From: Pseudomonas sp. L5B5
GTDB taxonomy: Bacteria; Pseudomonadota; Gammaproteobacteria; Pseudomonadales; Pseudomonadaceae
Direction: 5' to 3'
Length of the DNA stretch: 64,000 nucleotides
NCBI RefSeq assembly: GCF_020520285.1
Contig: NZ_CP084742.1
Coordinates: 2,914,001-2,978,000 of the forward strand
Shown: piece after piece, positions 26,833-34,634 of the stretch
How positions within the stretch are numbered: position 1 is the stretch's first letter
Layout of the letters: the number at the start of each line of letters is the position of its first letter
Made by a program: the position numbers and the translations under genes
The notes under the pieces: generated by a model
What the model was told of the DNA's origin: nothing
The model's database searches: none
What the model saw: only the letters and a program-made list of their open reading frames with translations

Positions 26833-28554
26833 ATGGAAGTGCTTATCATCCTGCTGATCATTACCGGCGTGATCTCGCTGCTGGTGGTCTATGCCCACAA
26901 GAGCAGCACCGGCAATGACCTGGGCATTACCCTGGACGAGGCCGCGCAGATCAATCGCGCCGCGCACCTGAGCGCCATCGAACCGCAAGTGGGCTTGCAA
27001 CTGGCCCAGCGCCTGACAGGCAAGGCCCGGCAACTGGGGCTGATGCAGATGCCCGCGGCGCTGTACCGCCAAGGCGACCAGGAACAGGCCCTGGAAGTCC
27101 TGGCCGAGCTCGATGAAACCTACCAGCCCATGGCATTGAACCAACTGTTCGAAACCTTGCTCGACCAGGACGGTCCGCAGGCTGTGCTGAGCCTGCTGGA
27201 GCGCCTGCATCAACCCCTGCCATCAGCGCCGATGCTGCGCATCCCGCTGCTGGTGGCCAGTGGTGAACACGAGCAGGCCCGCGCCCTGCTGGTGACCTTC
27301 GGCGTCGGCCAGTTGAGCCAGGACTCCCCCGGCGAGCACCGACAGTTGGCTACCCTGCAACGCAGCCTGGGCCTGGCCGACCAAGCCGCCATCAGCATCG
27401 GCCTGGCCTGGCAACTGCTGCTCAAGCAGCCAGCCAACGAACTGGACCTGCATGAAGTGGAACAGACCCTGCGCGAGTACCGTGCCCAGGGGCAGGATGC
27501 GCAGTTCCCGGCCATGGCCGCGCAATTGCCCCCGTCGGCGCACCTCATCGTCGTGAACCTGCTGATGCAAACCGGGGAATTCGAGACGGGGTTCGAACTC
27601 CTGGCGCAGAACCCAGAGCCCGACGACTACTTCAGCCACCCACCGTTGCTCGGACTGATACTGGACGCCAACCGCCCGGACCTGGCTCGACGACTGATCG
27701 CCCTGGTGCCGGAAAACCACGCCAGCGATCTGCTGTTGAGCCTGTTGAATTGGCATGTTGCGCGCAATGAGATGGCCGAAGCGGAGGCGGCCTTGCAGGC
27801 CTGCGCGGTCTCGTCCCCGCAGCGCCTCTGGTGCCTGGTCTGCCTGTGGGGCACCTACGTCGAGGAACACCCGCAGTGGTGCGCCCACCTGCTGGAGCAG
27901 GCCTTGCAGGCTCTGGAAACCTTGCGGGACGATGAGCAATGGCCATGGTTGCGCCTGCTGATCCTGGAAACCCAACTGCGAGTACAAGCCGACCTGCCGC
28001 GCCTGCGCCGTGACAGCTGGCTGATCCGCAACCACCTGGAGGAAATCGCGCACCTCAACTCGCAGCTCGAATACACCGATCGCCCGATGAAACTGGCCTT
28101 GCAGGCCAAGCTGCTACACGACCTGGAACAGACCCGCCAAGCCGGCGAACTGCTGGACCAGGCCGTGCAAGCGCTCGACGATGCCAGTCAGAATGCGACG
28201 CTGGAGCCTGTGGAAAAGTCCTTCTTCCTGGAACAGCTGGCGCTGAGCTACGTCTACATCGACGACCAGGCGAAAGCCTGCGAACTCAAGAACCGCCTGG
28301 AGCAGCAGGCGGCCCATGCCAGCCAGTTGAGCCAGGCCATGGTGCTGAACCATATCCGCCAGCAGCGTTTCGAAGAGGCGATTGCCGGCCTGGAGCTGCG
28401 CAACCTGTTCATCGGCGAAAACCCGGTGCAGCAGCTGCACCTGGCCCTGGAAACCCTGAGCCAGAGTGCCCCGGAAAAAGCCCAGGGATTGCGCCAGAAG
28501 CTGATCGACAGCCTGGCCGCAGAAAGCGCCTGGGGGTATCCGAGCGCTGCCTGA
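26833..28554 (+). CDS. Membrane-anchored helical-repeat protein, tandem paralogue 2
   Basis: This encodes 573 residues with the same layout as the preceding protein: an N-terminal membrane helix (EVLIILLIITGVISLLVVYA) then a helical repeat domain. Clear shared blocks show duplication: AQINRAAHLSAIEPQVGLQL against AQINQTLLLSKAEPLLALHL, LFETLLDQDGPQAVLSLLER against LIETLLDTNDTQACLELLDS, and RRDSWLIRNHLEEI against RRDSWLVRSSIEEM. TAGGAAA precedes the ATG. It converges on the PLD-nuclease gene, with a 20-base gap. The function is unknown. Confidence 0.8.
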   Translation: MEVLIILLIITGVISLLVVYAHKSSTGNDLGITLDEAAQINRAAHLSAIEPQVGLQLAQRLTGKARQLGLMQMPAALYRQGDQEQALEVLAELDETYQPMALNQLFETLLDQDGPQAVLSLLERLHQPLPSAPMLRIPLLVASGEHEQARALLVTFGVGQLSQDSPGEHRQLATLQRSLGLADQAAISIGLAWQLLLKQPANELDLHEVEQTLREYRAQGQDAQFPAMAAQLPPSAHLIVVNLLMQTGEFETGFELLAQNPEPDDYFSHPPLLGLILDANRPDLARRLIALVPENHASDLLLSLLNWHVARNEMAEAEAALQACAVSSPQRLWCLVCLWGTYVEEHPQWCAHLLEQALQALETLRDDEQWPWLRLLILETQLRVQADLPRLRRDSWLIRNHLEEIAHLNSQLEYTDRPMKLALQAKLLHDLEQTRQAGELLDQAVQALDDASQNATLEPVEKSFFLEQLALSYVYIDDQAKACELKNRLEQQAAHASQLSQAMVLNHIRQQRFEEAIAGLELRNLFIGENPVQQLHLALETLSQSAPEKAQGLRQKLIDSLAAESAWGYPSAA

Positions 28555-28574
28555 AGCCCCGCGCAGTCCCGCCG

Positions 28575-29273
28575 CTACACGCCTTGACCCGGCGCGTAGC
28601 GGCTCCAGAGCTCGTTGAACTCCTTGAGATAGCTGGCCACCAGTTGCGGGTGGTCGATCACCAGCAGGTTTTCTTCATTGCCGGTGGTGGCGCTGCGGGT
28701 CCAGTTGAAACTGCCGTTGAGCAGGGTCCGTCCATCGAACACGGCGAACTTGTGGTGCATGTGGAACGGCGTGTCGTCGATCCGCACCGGCACGCCTGCA
28801 TCGCGCAGCGCGGCGATATCGCTGCCGACGTCGTACTGCTTTTCACTGTCGCTGATCACCCGCACCGCCACCCCCCGCTGATGGCAGGCGCGGATTTCGT
28901 CGCTCAGCTGATCATCGGAAATGGTGAACACGCAGATATCCACCGAACTGCGGGCCTGGCGACACAGGTCGCGGATCTTGCGCCGGCAATCCTCTCCGGG
29001 GCTGAAGTGGGCACTGGCCATGTCCCGCACCGGCGCGGCGCAGGTGTCCAGGGTCTTGACCACCTGCTCCAGCCACTTCAACGCCGGCAGCACATTGCTG
29101 CTGTCGGCCAGGCTCAATTCGCGCACCAGGTCAAAGGCCCGGTTGCGCAGATAGCGCACCTGGTCGGCGCTGAGTTCGCTGCCCAGCTGGCGCAGCTCGT
29201 CGCGTTCATCATTGCTCAGTTTCAGGTCCAGCAGGCTGTCGCGCAGTTGCCGGTCCAGGTTGGCAAAATCCAT
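28575..29273 (-). CDS. Phospholipase-D-family protein with one HKD motif (nuclease-like)
   Basis: This encodes 232 residues. The C-terminal PLD domain has a single HxK(x)4D motif, His173-Lys175-Asp180 (HHKFAVFD), followed by LLNGSFNWT and GNEENLLVID. One HKD per chain is typical of Nuc/BfiI/Zucchini-type enzymes that act as dimers on DNA, RNA or cardiolipin. The N-terminal 90 residues are helical and unassigned. There is no signal peptide, so it is cytoplasmic, unlike exported Nuc. AAGGA precedes the ATG. It is the last gene of the cluster, 36 bases after the giant ATPase. Whether the substrate is nucleic acid or lipid cannot be told. Confidence 0.88.
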   Translation of the reverse strand: MDFANLDRQLRDSLLDLKLSNDERDELRQLGSELSADQVRYLRNRAFDLVRELSLADSSNVLPALKWLEQVVKTLDTCAAPVRDMASAHFSPGEDCRRKIRDLCRQARSSVDICVFTISDDQLSDEIRACHQRGVAVRVISDSEKQYDVGSDIAALRDAGVPVRIDDTPFHMHHKFAVFDGRTLLNGSFNWTRSATTGNEENLLVIDHPQLVASYLKEFNELWSRYAPGQGV

Positions 29274-29291
29274 GTCGTGATCCTTGAGTGT

Positions 29292-29313
29292 TCGCCGGCA
29301 AGCCGGCGCCTAC
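29292..29313. repeat. REP-like half element at the ATPase-nuclease junction
   Basis: TCGCCGGCAAGCCGGCGCCT (29292-29311) is the common Pseudomonas REP core with GCCGGCAAGCCGGC palindromy. It fills the 36-base gap and overlaps the TAG stop of the ATPase gene (29310-29312). Confidence 0.7.
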
Positions 29314-32300
29314 GATTGAGAGTCCTTGAGAGTCGGCACTTCACCGTTACTGAGCATCTGGCTCAGTTCATCGAGGCGCTTGGCGATATCGCCGATGCGC
29401 TGGTGGCTGTGCAGGTCGACATCGATCTTCTTGTGCATCACCTGGATCAGTGGCAGGAAGCTGTTCTCCAATTGCTCGGACAGACTTTCCAGCACCTCGC
29501 GCACGCCCTGCGGTTCTGCTGGCCAAGCCAGGCCACGAACCCCTTCCACCAGATCGTTGAGCTGGGCCACCACCCGGGTGCCGACATCGCTGTCGCTACC
29601 GCCCATGGAGCGGTTGCGCACAAAGTCGCGCTTGATCTGCGCCCAGCGCTGGCCCTGCTCGGGTGACTGGTTACCGCGCAGCTCGGCGAGCTTGAGCAGG
29701 TTTTCCTCGGCGCCGGTAGTCAGCAACTGGGATTCGCCCTGGTAGTGGTCGGCGATCAGCTGCAGAAGCTCGCCGTCGTTCATCACCGCCGAGATCTTCT
29801 CCGCCATCTTGTTCATGTTGCGATAGCTGCCCTGGAGCTTGAACGGCGGCTCGCTGCGGTACTGGTCGGCCTGGGCGGCACTGGCGATGTACTGCTGGTT
29901 GACCCGCAGGACCACATCGCGCACCTGCATCAGGCGTTGCAGGGTGGTGGTGATCTCGTTGATCTCGGCTCCGCTGTAGCTGTGGCTCAGCTCGTTGCTG
30001 GAGAACGCCTTGCCTTCGGCCTTGGCCACAAAGCGGTAGACGTCGGCCATGTCGCGAGTGGCCAGCGGCGCCAGCACCGGGTTGGAGGTCAGGCCGTTCT
30101 CGATGTAGCTCAGGGAGAAGGCTTCCTGCATGCCGCCCAGGGTGTCGCCCAGGTTGTAGATGTCTGCTCGGTTGGCCAGCATGTCGGGGATCTTGAACAC
30201 CTCGCCGGATTCGGTGTACGGGTTGCCCGACATCACCACGCAGAACTTCTTGCCGCGCATGTCGTACGTCTTGGTGCCGCCCTTCCACACGCCTTCGATG
30301 CGCCGGGTACCGTCGCACAGCGAGATGAACTTCTGCAGGAACTCGGGATGGGTGTGCTGGATGTCGTCGACATACAGCATCACGTTATTGCCCATCTCCA
30401 GGGCCAGGTTGAGCTTCTCCAGCTCCTGGCGCGACGTGGCGTCCGGCGCCTGGTCGGGGTCCAGGGAGCGGACCTGGTGGCCCAGCGCCGGGCCATTGAT
30501 CTTCATGAAGATCAGGCCCAGGCGGTGCGCCACGTATTCCATCAGGGTGGTCTTGCCGTAGCCGGGTGGCGAAATCAGCATCAGCAGGCCCATCAGGTCG
30601 GTGCGCTTGTTCTCGCCCACGGTGCCCATCTGCTTGGCCAGGTTGTCGCCGATAAAACCCAGGTACACATCGTTGATCAGCTTGTTGCGCACGAACGAGC
30701 TCAGCGGCCGCGGCTTGAATTCGCTCAGGCGCAGGGCCGAGCGCTCACGGCCGATGATGCCCTGGCGCAGCGCCTGGTAGCGCTGCAGGCCAGGCAGGAA
30801 CTGTTCGCGATGGGTACGCAGGCGGGCAAAGAAACCATCCACCGTCAGCACCAGGCTGCGCTCCTGGATGCGCACATGCTCGCCCATCAGATTGTCCACA
30901 GTGAACCGCAGGTCAACCTCGGTGAGGCGCCTGGCGAAGTCCTCGCGCAACAGCGACAGCACCACCGCTTCGGGCACGTAGCCGGCCAGCGGTGCGAACT
31001 CGCCTTCGGCGCACAAAGCCGCAAGCCAGTTGCCGGCCAGCGTCCACTGAGCGCCGGGGCGCTCTGCCAACTGCGCCAGCGCGTGCTGGTAGTCGTCCCA
31101 CATCCGTGCACCTTGCAGGCGCAGGGTCAGGGCTTCCTGCAACTGCTTGGCGTACTTGCTGAACGTGAACTCCAGCCGCTGTGCCGCCAACTCCTGCACC
31201 AGGTACTCGGCCGCCTCCGGCAACAGTTCCCTGGCCAGGCCGAACGCCTGTTGCTGGTGCCAGTGCTCGAGAGCCTCGAGGATTTCCGCCTGCAACTGCA
31301 CCAGCCCCTCGCGGCGGCCGAACAGTTGCTGGATATGCTGGCTGGTCCGCGCGCGTTCCACCCATTGCCGGGATTGCGGCTGCTCTTGCTGGCGGTCCCA
31401 GTAGAACGCGGCGAAGGCCCGGGCAGCGGCGCCATAGCGCAGCAGCCCGGCACTCTCGCGCAGAGGTAGCAATTGCAGGAGGATCGCCGCCGCATCGTGG
31501 TCGTGAATGCCTTTCTCGTAACCTTCCTTGTAACGCGGCGCGGCAAAGTCACGAATGGCCCGGGCCAACTCCTCGGGATGGGCCAGCAGTGGCTTGAGGC
31601 TGTCCAGGCTCAGGCCTTCCAGCCCCTGATCGGCGGCGTCCAGCACCTGCCCTGCCAGGTATTCGGCGCGATACAGCTGCGGTGATTCCGACTCCAGGGC
31701 GACTTGCCAGAAGTCCCGCAGGGCTTCCAGTTCGGCGTCTTGCAGCGGCTCGAGGAAATCCGTGCCGGTGAGGTGCAGGTGCAACTGGTCGCCCCGGGGC
31801 ATCAGGGTCAGGTCCAGCTCCTGGGTGTTGACGCTGAAGCGGTGGCGCGGCCCCAGCTTGATGACATTGCCACCCTCTTCGAACAGTTCGGTCTTGTCCC
31901 GCAGGGCACGCACGGCCTGGTCCCGTGCACCCTTGAGGCGCGACTCGACATCGTCGGCCTTGACGCTGTCCTTGAGGTCGCGCAGGCGCTCGGCCAGCTC
32001 CCGCAGCTTGAGGATCAGCGGGTCGGCGGCGAAGAAGGCATTGAGCTCCTCGGCCTGGGTGAACTTGGCGGTGCGCCGGCCAAGGCTGTCGAGAATCCGC
32101 CGCGCTGCGTCCAGCAGGCCCTGGGCCTTGCGCTGGCGCTCGTCGAGCAGCGACTGCTTGTGGGCCTCGAAGGTTTCCAGCAACTCCTCGCGCTTGCCGA
32201 GGATGTCGCCGAGGAATTGTTCGTGATCGCCAAAGCGGCTTTCCAGTTCCTCCAGCTGCACCAGCAACCGCGACAGTTGTTCGTCGCAGCGCTCGGGGTC

Positions 32301-34457
32301 CTGGGCCTGGGCCAAGGCATTGGTGATGCCCTGGCTGAAGAGTTTGAACTGGGCGCCGAACTGCGCCACCGTCTCGGTCGACCCCAGGCCCTTGCGCTGT
32401 TGCTCGGCACGGGCCTTGGCCTGGTTCAGGCGGGCATAGATCTGCGAAATGGATTCAATGATCCGGGTGCGCTGGGTGGCGTCGTCGATCTGCAACGAGG
32501 CCATCAGGCTGGACAGCATGTCCAGGTCGCCAGCCATGGCTTGCAGGGCCGCGAGGGGCTCGCTGAGCTGGGCCACGGTCTCGGCCTTCTGGGCCTGGGC
32601 ATCGAGGCTTTCCAGTTGGGTGACCAATGGCTGCAGGGCCTGCTCGCTGGCCAGGAAGGTCGCGGTGCCGGCGGCAGTACGCTCCTGGGCCTTGAGCAGC
32701 TCCGCCTCCATGGCGTCGATGCGGGCCACGTCGATGTAGCGATAATCGCGAATGGTCAGCAGCAGGCCGCGCTGGGCGGTGATGCCGTTCAGGGCGTCGA
32801 CGAAGCTCTGCACCTGATCCCAGCTATCGATCATCAGGCCGTCGAGCAGGGTTTTCTGCTTGGTCTCGGCGGCCACCATGGCCTGCCCAGACTGGAGCCG
32901 GATGCTCTCGACCTTCTCGTATTCGTCCAGCACCAGTTCCGAGGTGGCGGCCACTTCGCGCAGCAGCGGCGTCAGGCCATCAAGCTCGGCACTGCCCAGC
33001 CAGTGGTACACGTCGAACAGCCGGCGGGTGTTCTGGCACAGCAGCGAGTAGCGCTGGGCCGAGACGGCCGGGGTGTCGATCTCGCGACACAGGTCATAGA
33101 GATCGGAAACACTGCGCACCAGCTCGGCATTGCCGATACGGCCGAGGAAACCGCTGCGGGCCGGTTGCCGCGCGGCGTATTCCTCGGTGAAGAACGGTGT
33201 CTGCCAGACTTGCATCGGGTGGACCCGGGTCGGCTCGTCGCCCTCGGCGGCGAAGATCACCATGCGCCCGTCTTCCAGGCGCGCATAACCATGGCCAAAC
33301 AGCGGGTTCTGCAGTTGGCGGCTGATCATGTTGTAGGTCAGCAGCACCGAACGACCCTGCTCCGGGTGGTAGAAGATGTACTGCACATCCTCTCCGTTGG
33401 GCGAGCGCACCGAACGCTTGAAGCGCATGCCTTCCATGGATTGCTCGAAGGTCTTGTACTCGCCGCTTTGCAGGTAGTAGCCACCGGGGAAGATGATCCC
33501 GTGGTCTTCCGGCAGCTGCACGCAGGCCAGGCCGATGGCATCGATGCGCTCCACCTGGCGGGTCAGGCTGTTGAATACCAGGTAACGCCATTGCTCTTCG
33601 CGGTAGGGCAGCACCTTGAGCAGGATCAGGCTGCCCAGGCGGGCGAATTCGATCTGCGAATCGTCCAGCGACTGGGTCTTGTCGAGCACCTCTTCGCGGT
33701 AGATGCCCAGGCCCGACTCGGTATTGTTCTCGACCTTGATGGTCAGGTCGCCACCGATGGTCTCGACGAACACCGTGTCGAGGATATTCAGGTGCGGAAA
33801 GCGGCCTTCGACCACCATTTCGCGGGTGGCTTTTTTCCATTCGAAATCGAAGGGTGCCGGCAAGGCGATATCTCGCTCGCCACGGTTGTCGATGTAACGC
33901 ACGTCCCGGCCGTCCGCCGAGATCGACCAGCGGAACACCCGCACATCGGTGACTCGCTCGCCGATCTGGAAGCTGGCCAGCAGCTTGCCGTCACGGATCG
34001 CCAGTTGCAGCAGGCGGGTGTTCTTGTAATAGGTGTAGAGCTCGTTGAAATCGTTGAGGAAGCCCTGGGCCGCCAGGAAGCTGCCTTCCAGGGGCACGAG
34101 CTCGGCTTCGTAGCCTTCGCCCTCTTCCACCAGCCGGTAGAGGGAAAACACGTCGGCGACGCTGGTTTCCTTCTTCAGGCCGATAAACACGTTGTAGCCG
34201 AACAACAGGCAATCACCGACCTGGACGATGTCCCGGGCAATGCAGTTGTTCTCGGTACGGATACGCACCCGCCCGACCACTTCCATGCGGCTGTTGCCGA
34301 ACTCGTCGAGACGCTGCTGGTTGAGATCGTCGGTAGTGGCGCGCAGGCGCAGGCCCTGGTCCTGCAGGCGCTTTTGCAGCACCTCATAGGCGCCGCCTTC
34401 GGCGACAGCCTTGTCCAATACGTCCTGTGGGGGAGTTGCGACTTGAGCGTCCGACAT
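29310..34457 (-). CDS. Giant protein with C-terminal AAA-type ATPase (annotated elsewhere as DNA repair ATPase)
   Basis: This encodes 1,715 residues. The first 500 or so look beta-rich (many short strand-like segments such as VGRVRIRTENNCIARDIVQV). Residues about 550-900 are long coiled coil, and about 1,000-1,250 are helical. The ATPase lies at the C-terminus: Walker A SPPGYGKTT (1296-1304), Walker B VMLYVDDIQ with Asp1364-Asp1365, and sensor Asn1412 (VVMSGNPYT), closest to MoxR/dynein-like AAA+. Despite the database-style name, I see no DNA-binding motif. The ATG at 34455-34457 is chosen for the GGAAGG 6 bases upstream; the frame extends 43 codons into the hairpin region. A terminator-like hairpin sits 31 bases upstream of the ATG. 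Confidence 0.9.
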   Translation of the reverse strand: MSDAQVATPPQDVLDKAVAEGGAYEVLQKRLQDQGLRLRATTDDLNQQRLDEFGNSRMEVVGRVRIRTENNCIARDIVQVGDCLLFGYNVFIGLKKETSVADVFSLYRLVEEGEGYEAELVPLEGSFLAAQGFLNDFNELYTYYKNTRLLQLAIRDGKLLASFQIGERVTDVRVFRWSISADGRDVRYIDNRGERDIALPAPFDFEWKKATREMVVEGRFPHLNILDTVFVETIGGDLTIKVENNTESGLGIYREEVLDKTQSLDDSQIEFARLGSLILLKVLPYREEQWRYLVFNSLTRQVERIDAIGLACVQLPEDHGIIFPGGYYLQSGEYKTFEQSMEGMRFKRSVRSPNGEDVQYIFYHPEQGRSVLLTYNMISRQLQNPLFGHGYARLEDGRMVIFAAEGDEPTRVHPMQVWQTPFFTEEYAARQPARSGFLGRIGNAELVRSVSDLYDLCREIDTPAVSAQRYSLLCQNTRRLFDVYHWLGSAELDGLTPLLREVAATSELVLDEYEKVESIRLQSGQAMVAAETKQKTLLDGLMIDSWDQVQSFVDALNGITAQRGLLLTIRDYRYIDVARIDAMEAELLKAQERTAAGTATFLASEQALQPLVTQLESLDAQAQKAETVAQLSEPLAALQAMAGDLDMLSSLMASLQIDDATQRTRIIESISQIYARLNQAKARAEQQRKGLGSTETVAQFGAQFKLFSQGITNALAQAQDPERCDEQLSRLLVQLEELESRFGDHEQFLGDILGKREELLETFEAHKQSLLDERQRKAQGLLDAARRILDSLGRRTAKFTQAEELNAFFAADPLILKLRELAERLRDLKDSVKADDVESRLKGARDQAVRALRDKTELFEEGGNVIKLGPRHRFSVNTQELDLTLMPRGDQLHLHLTGTDFLEPLQDAELEALRDFWQVALESESPQLYRAEYLAGQVLDAADQGLEGLSLDSLKPLLAHPEELARAIRDFAAPRYKEGYEKGIHDHDAAAILLQLLPLRESAGLLRYGAAARAFAAFYWDRQQEQPQSRQWVERARTSQHIQQLFGRREGLVQLQAEILEALEHWHQQQAFGLARELLPEAAEYLVQELAAQRLEFTFSKYAKQLQEALTLRLQGARMWDDYQHALAQLAERPGAQWTLAGNWLAALCAEGEFAPLAGYVPEAVVLSLLREDFARRLTEVDLRFTVDNLMGEHVRIQERSLVLTVDGFFARLRTHREQFLPGLQRYQALRQGIIGRERSALRLSEFKPRPLSSFVRNKLINDVYLGFIGDNLAKQMGTVGENKRTDLMGLLMLISPPGYGKTTLMEYVAHRLGLIFMKINGPALGHQVRSLDPDQAPDATSRQELEKLNLALEMGNNVMLYVDDIQHTHPEFLQKFISLCDGTRRIEGVWKGGTKTYDMRGKKFCVVMSGNPYTESGEVFKIPDMLANRADIYNLGDTLGGMQEAFSLSYIENGLTSNPVLAPLATRDMADVYRFVAKAEGKAFSSNELSHSYSGAEINEITTTLQRLMQVRDVVLRVNQQYIASAAQADQYRSEPPFKLQGSYRNMNKMAEKISAVMNDGELLQLIADHYQGESQLLTTGAEENLLKLAELRGNQSPEQGQRWAQIKRDFVRNRSMGGSDSDVGTRVVAQLNDLVEGVRGLAWPAEPQGVREVLESLSEQLENSFLPLIQVMHKKIDVDLHSHQRIGDIAKRLDELSQMLSNGEVPTLKDSQS

Positions 34458-34487
34458 CGTGGCCTTCCTGGATCTACGGCGGTGTGC

Positions 34488-34518
34488 AAAAAAAGCGGGC
34501 TCCTCAAACCTGGAGCCC
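34488..34518 (-). terminator. Intrinsic-terminator-like hairpin before the giant ATPase gene
   Basis: On the minus strand GGGCTCC (34518-34512) pairs with GGAGCCC (34503-34497) over an 8-base loop and is followed by GC then seven T (34494-34488). It sits inside the operon, downstream of the flotillin gene and only 31 bases before the ATPase start, so it would terminate or attenuate transcription into the ATPase and nuclease genes. Confidence 0.8.
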
Positions 34519-34563
34519 AGCACCTGAAACCAGCAGGCTGGAACCAGCAGCCCGACACCCGCC

Positions 34564-34594
34564 CCGTAGCCGTGGATGAAAACCACGGCTACGG
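34564..34594. repeat. Perfect 12-bp palindrome between flotillin and ATPase genes
   Basis: CCGTAGCCGTGG (34564-34575) and CCACGGCTACGG (34583-34594) form a hairpin with a 7-base loop. It is 40 bases after the flotillin stop and upstream of the terminator-like hairpin at 34488-34518. It could be a REP relative or part of an attenuator. Confidence 0.75.
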
Positions 34595-34634
34595 AATCAG
34601 GTGCGGCCTGGCGAATCAGCCGTGGTCAGGCATT

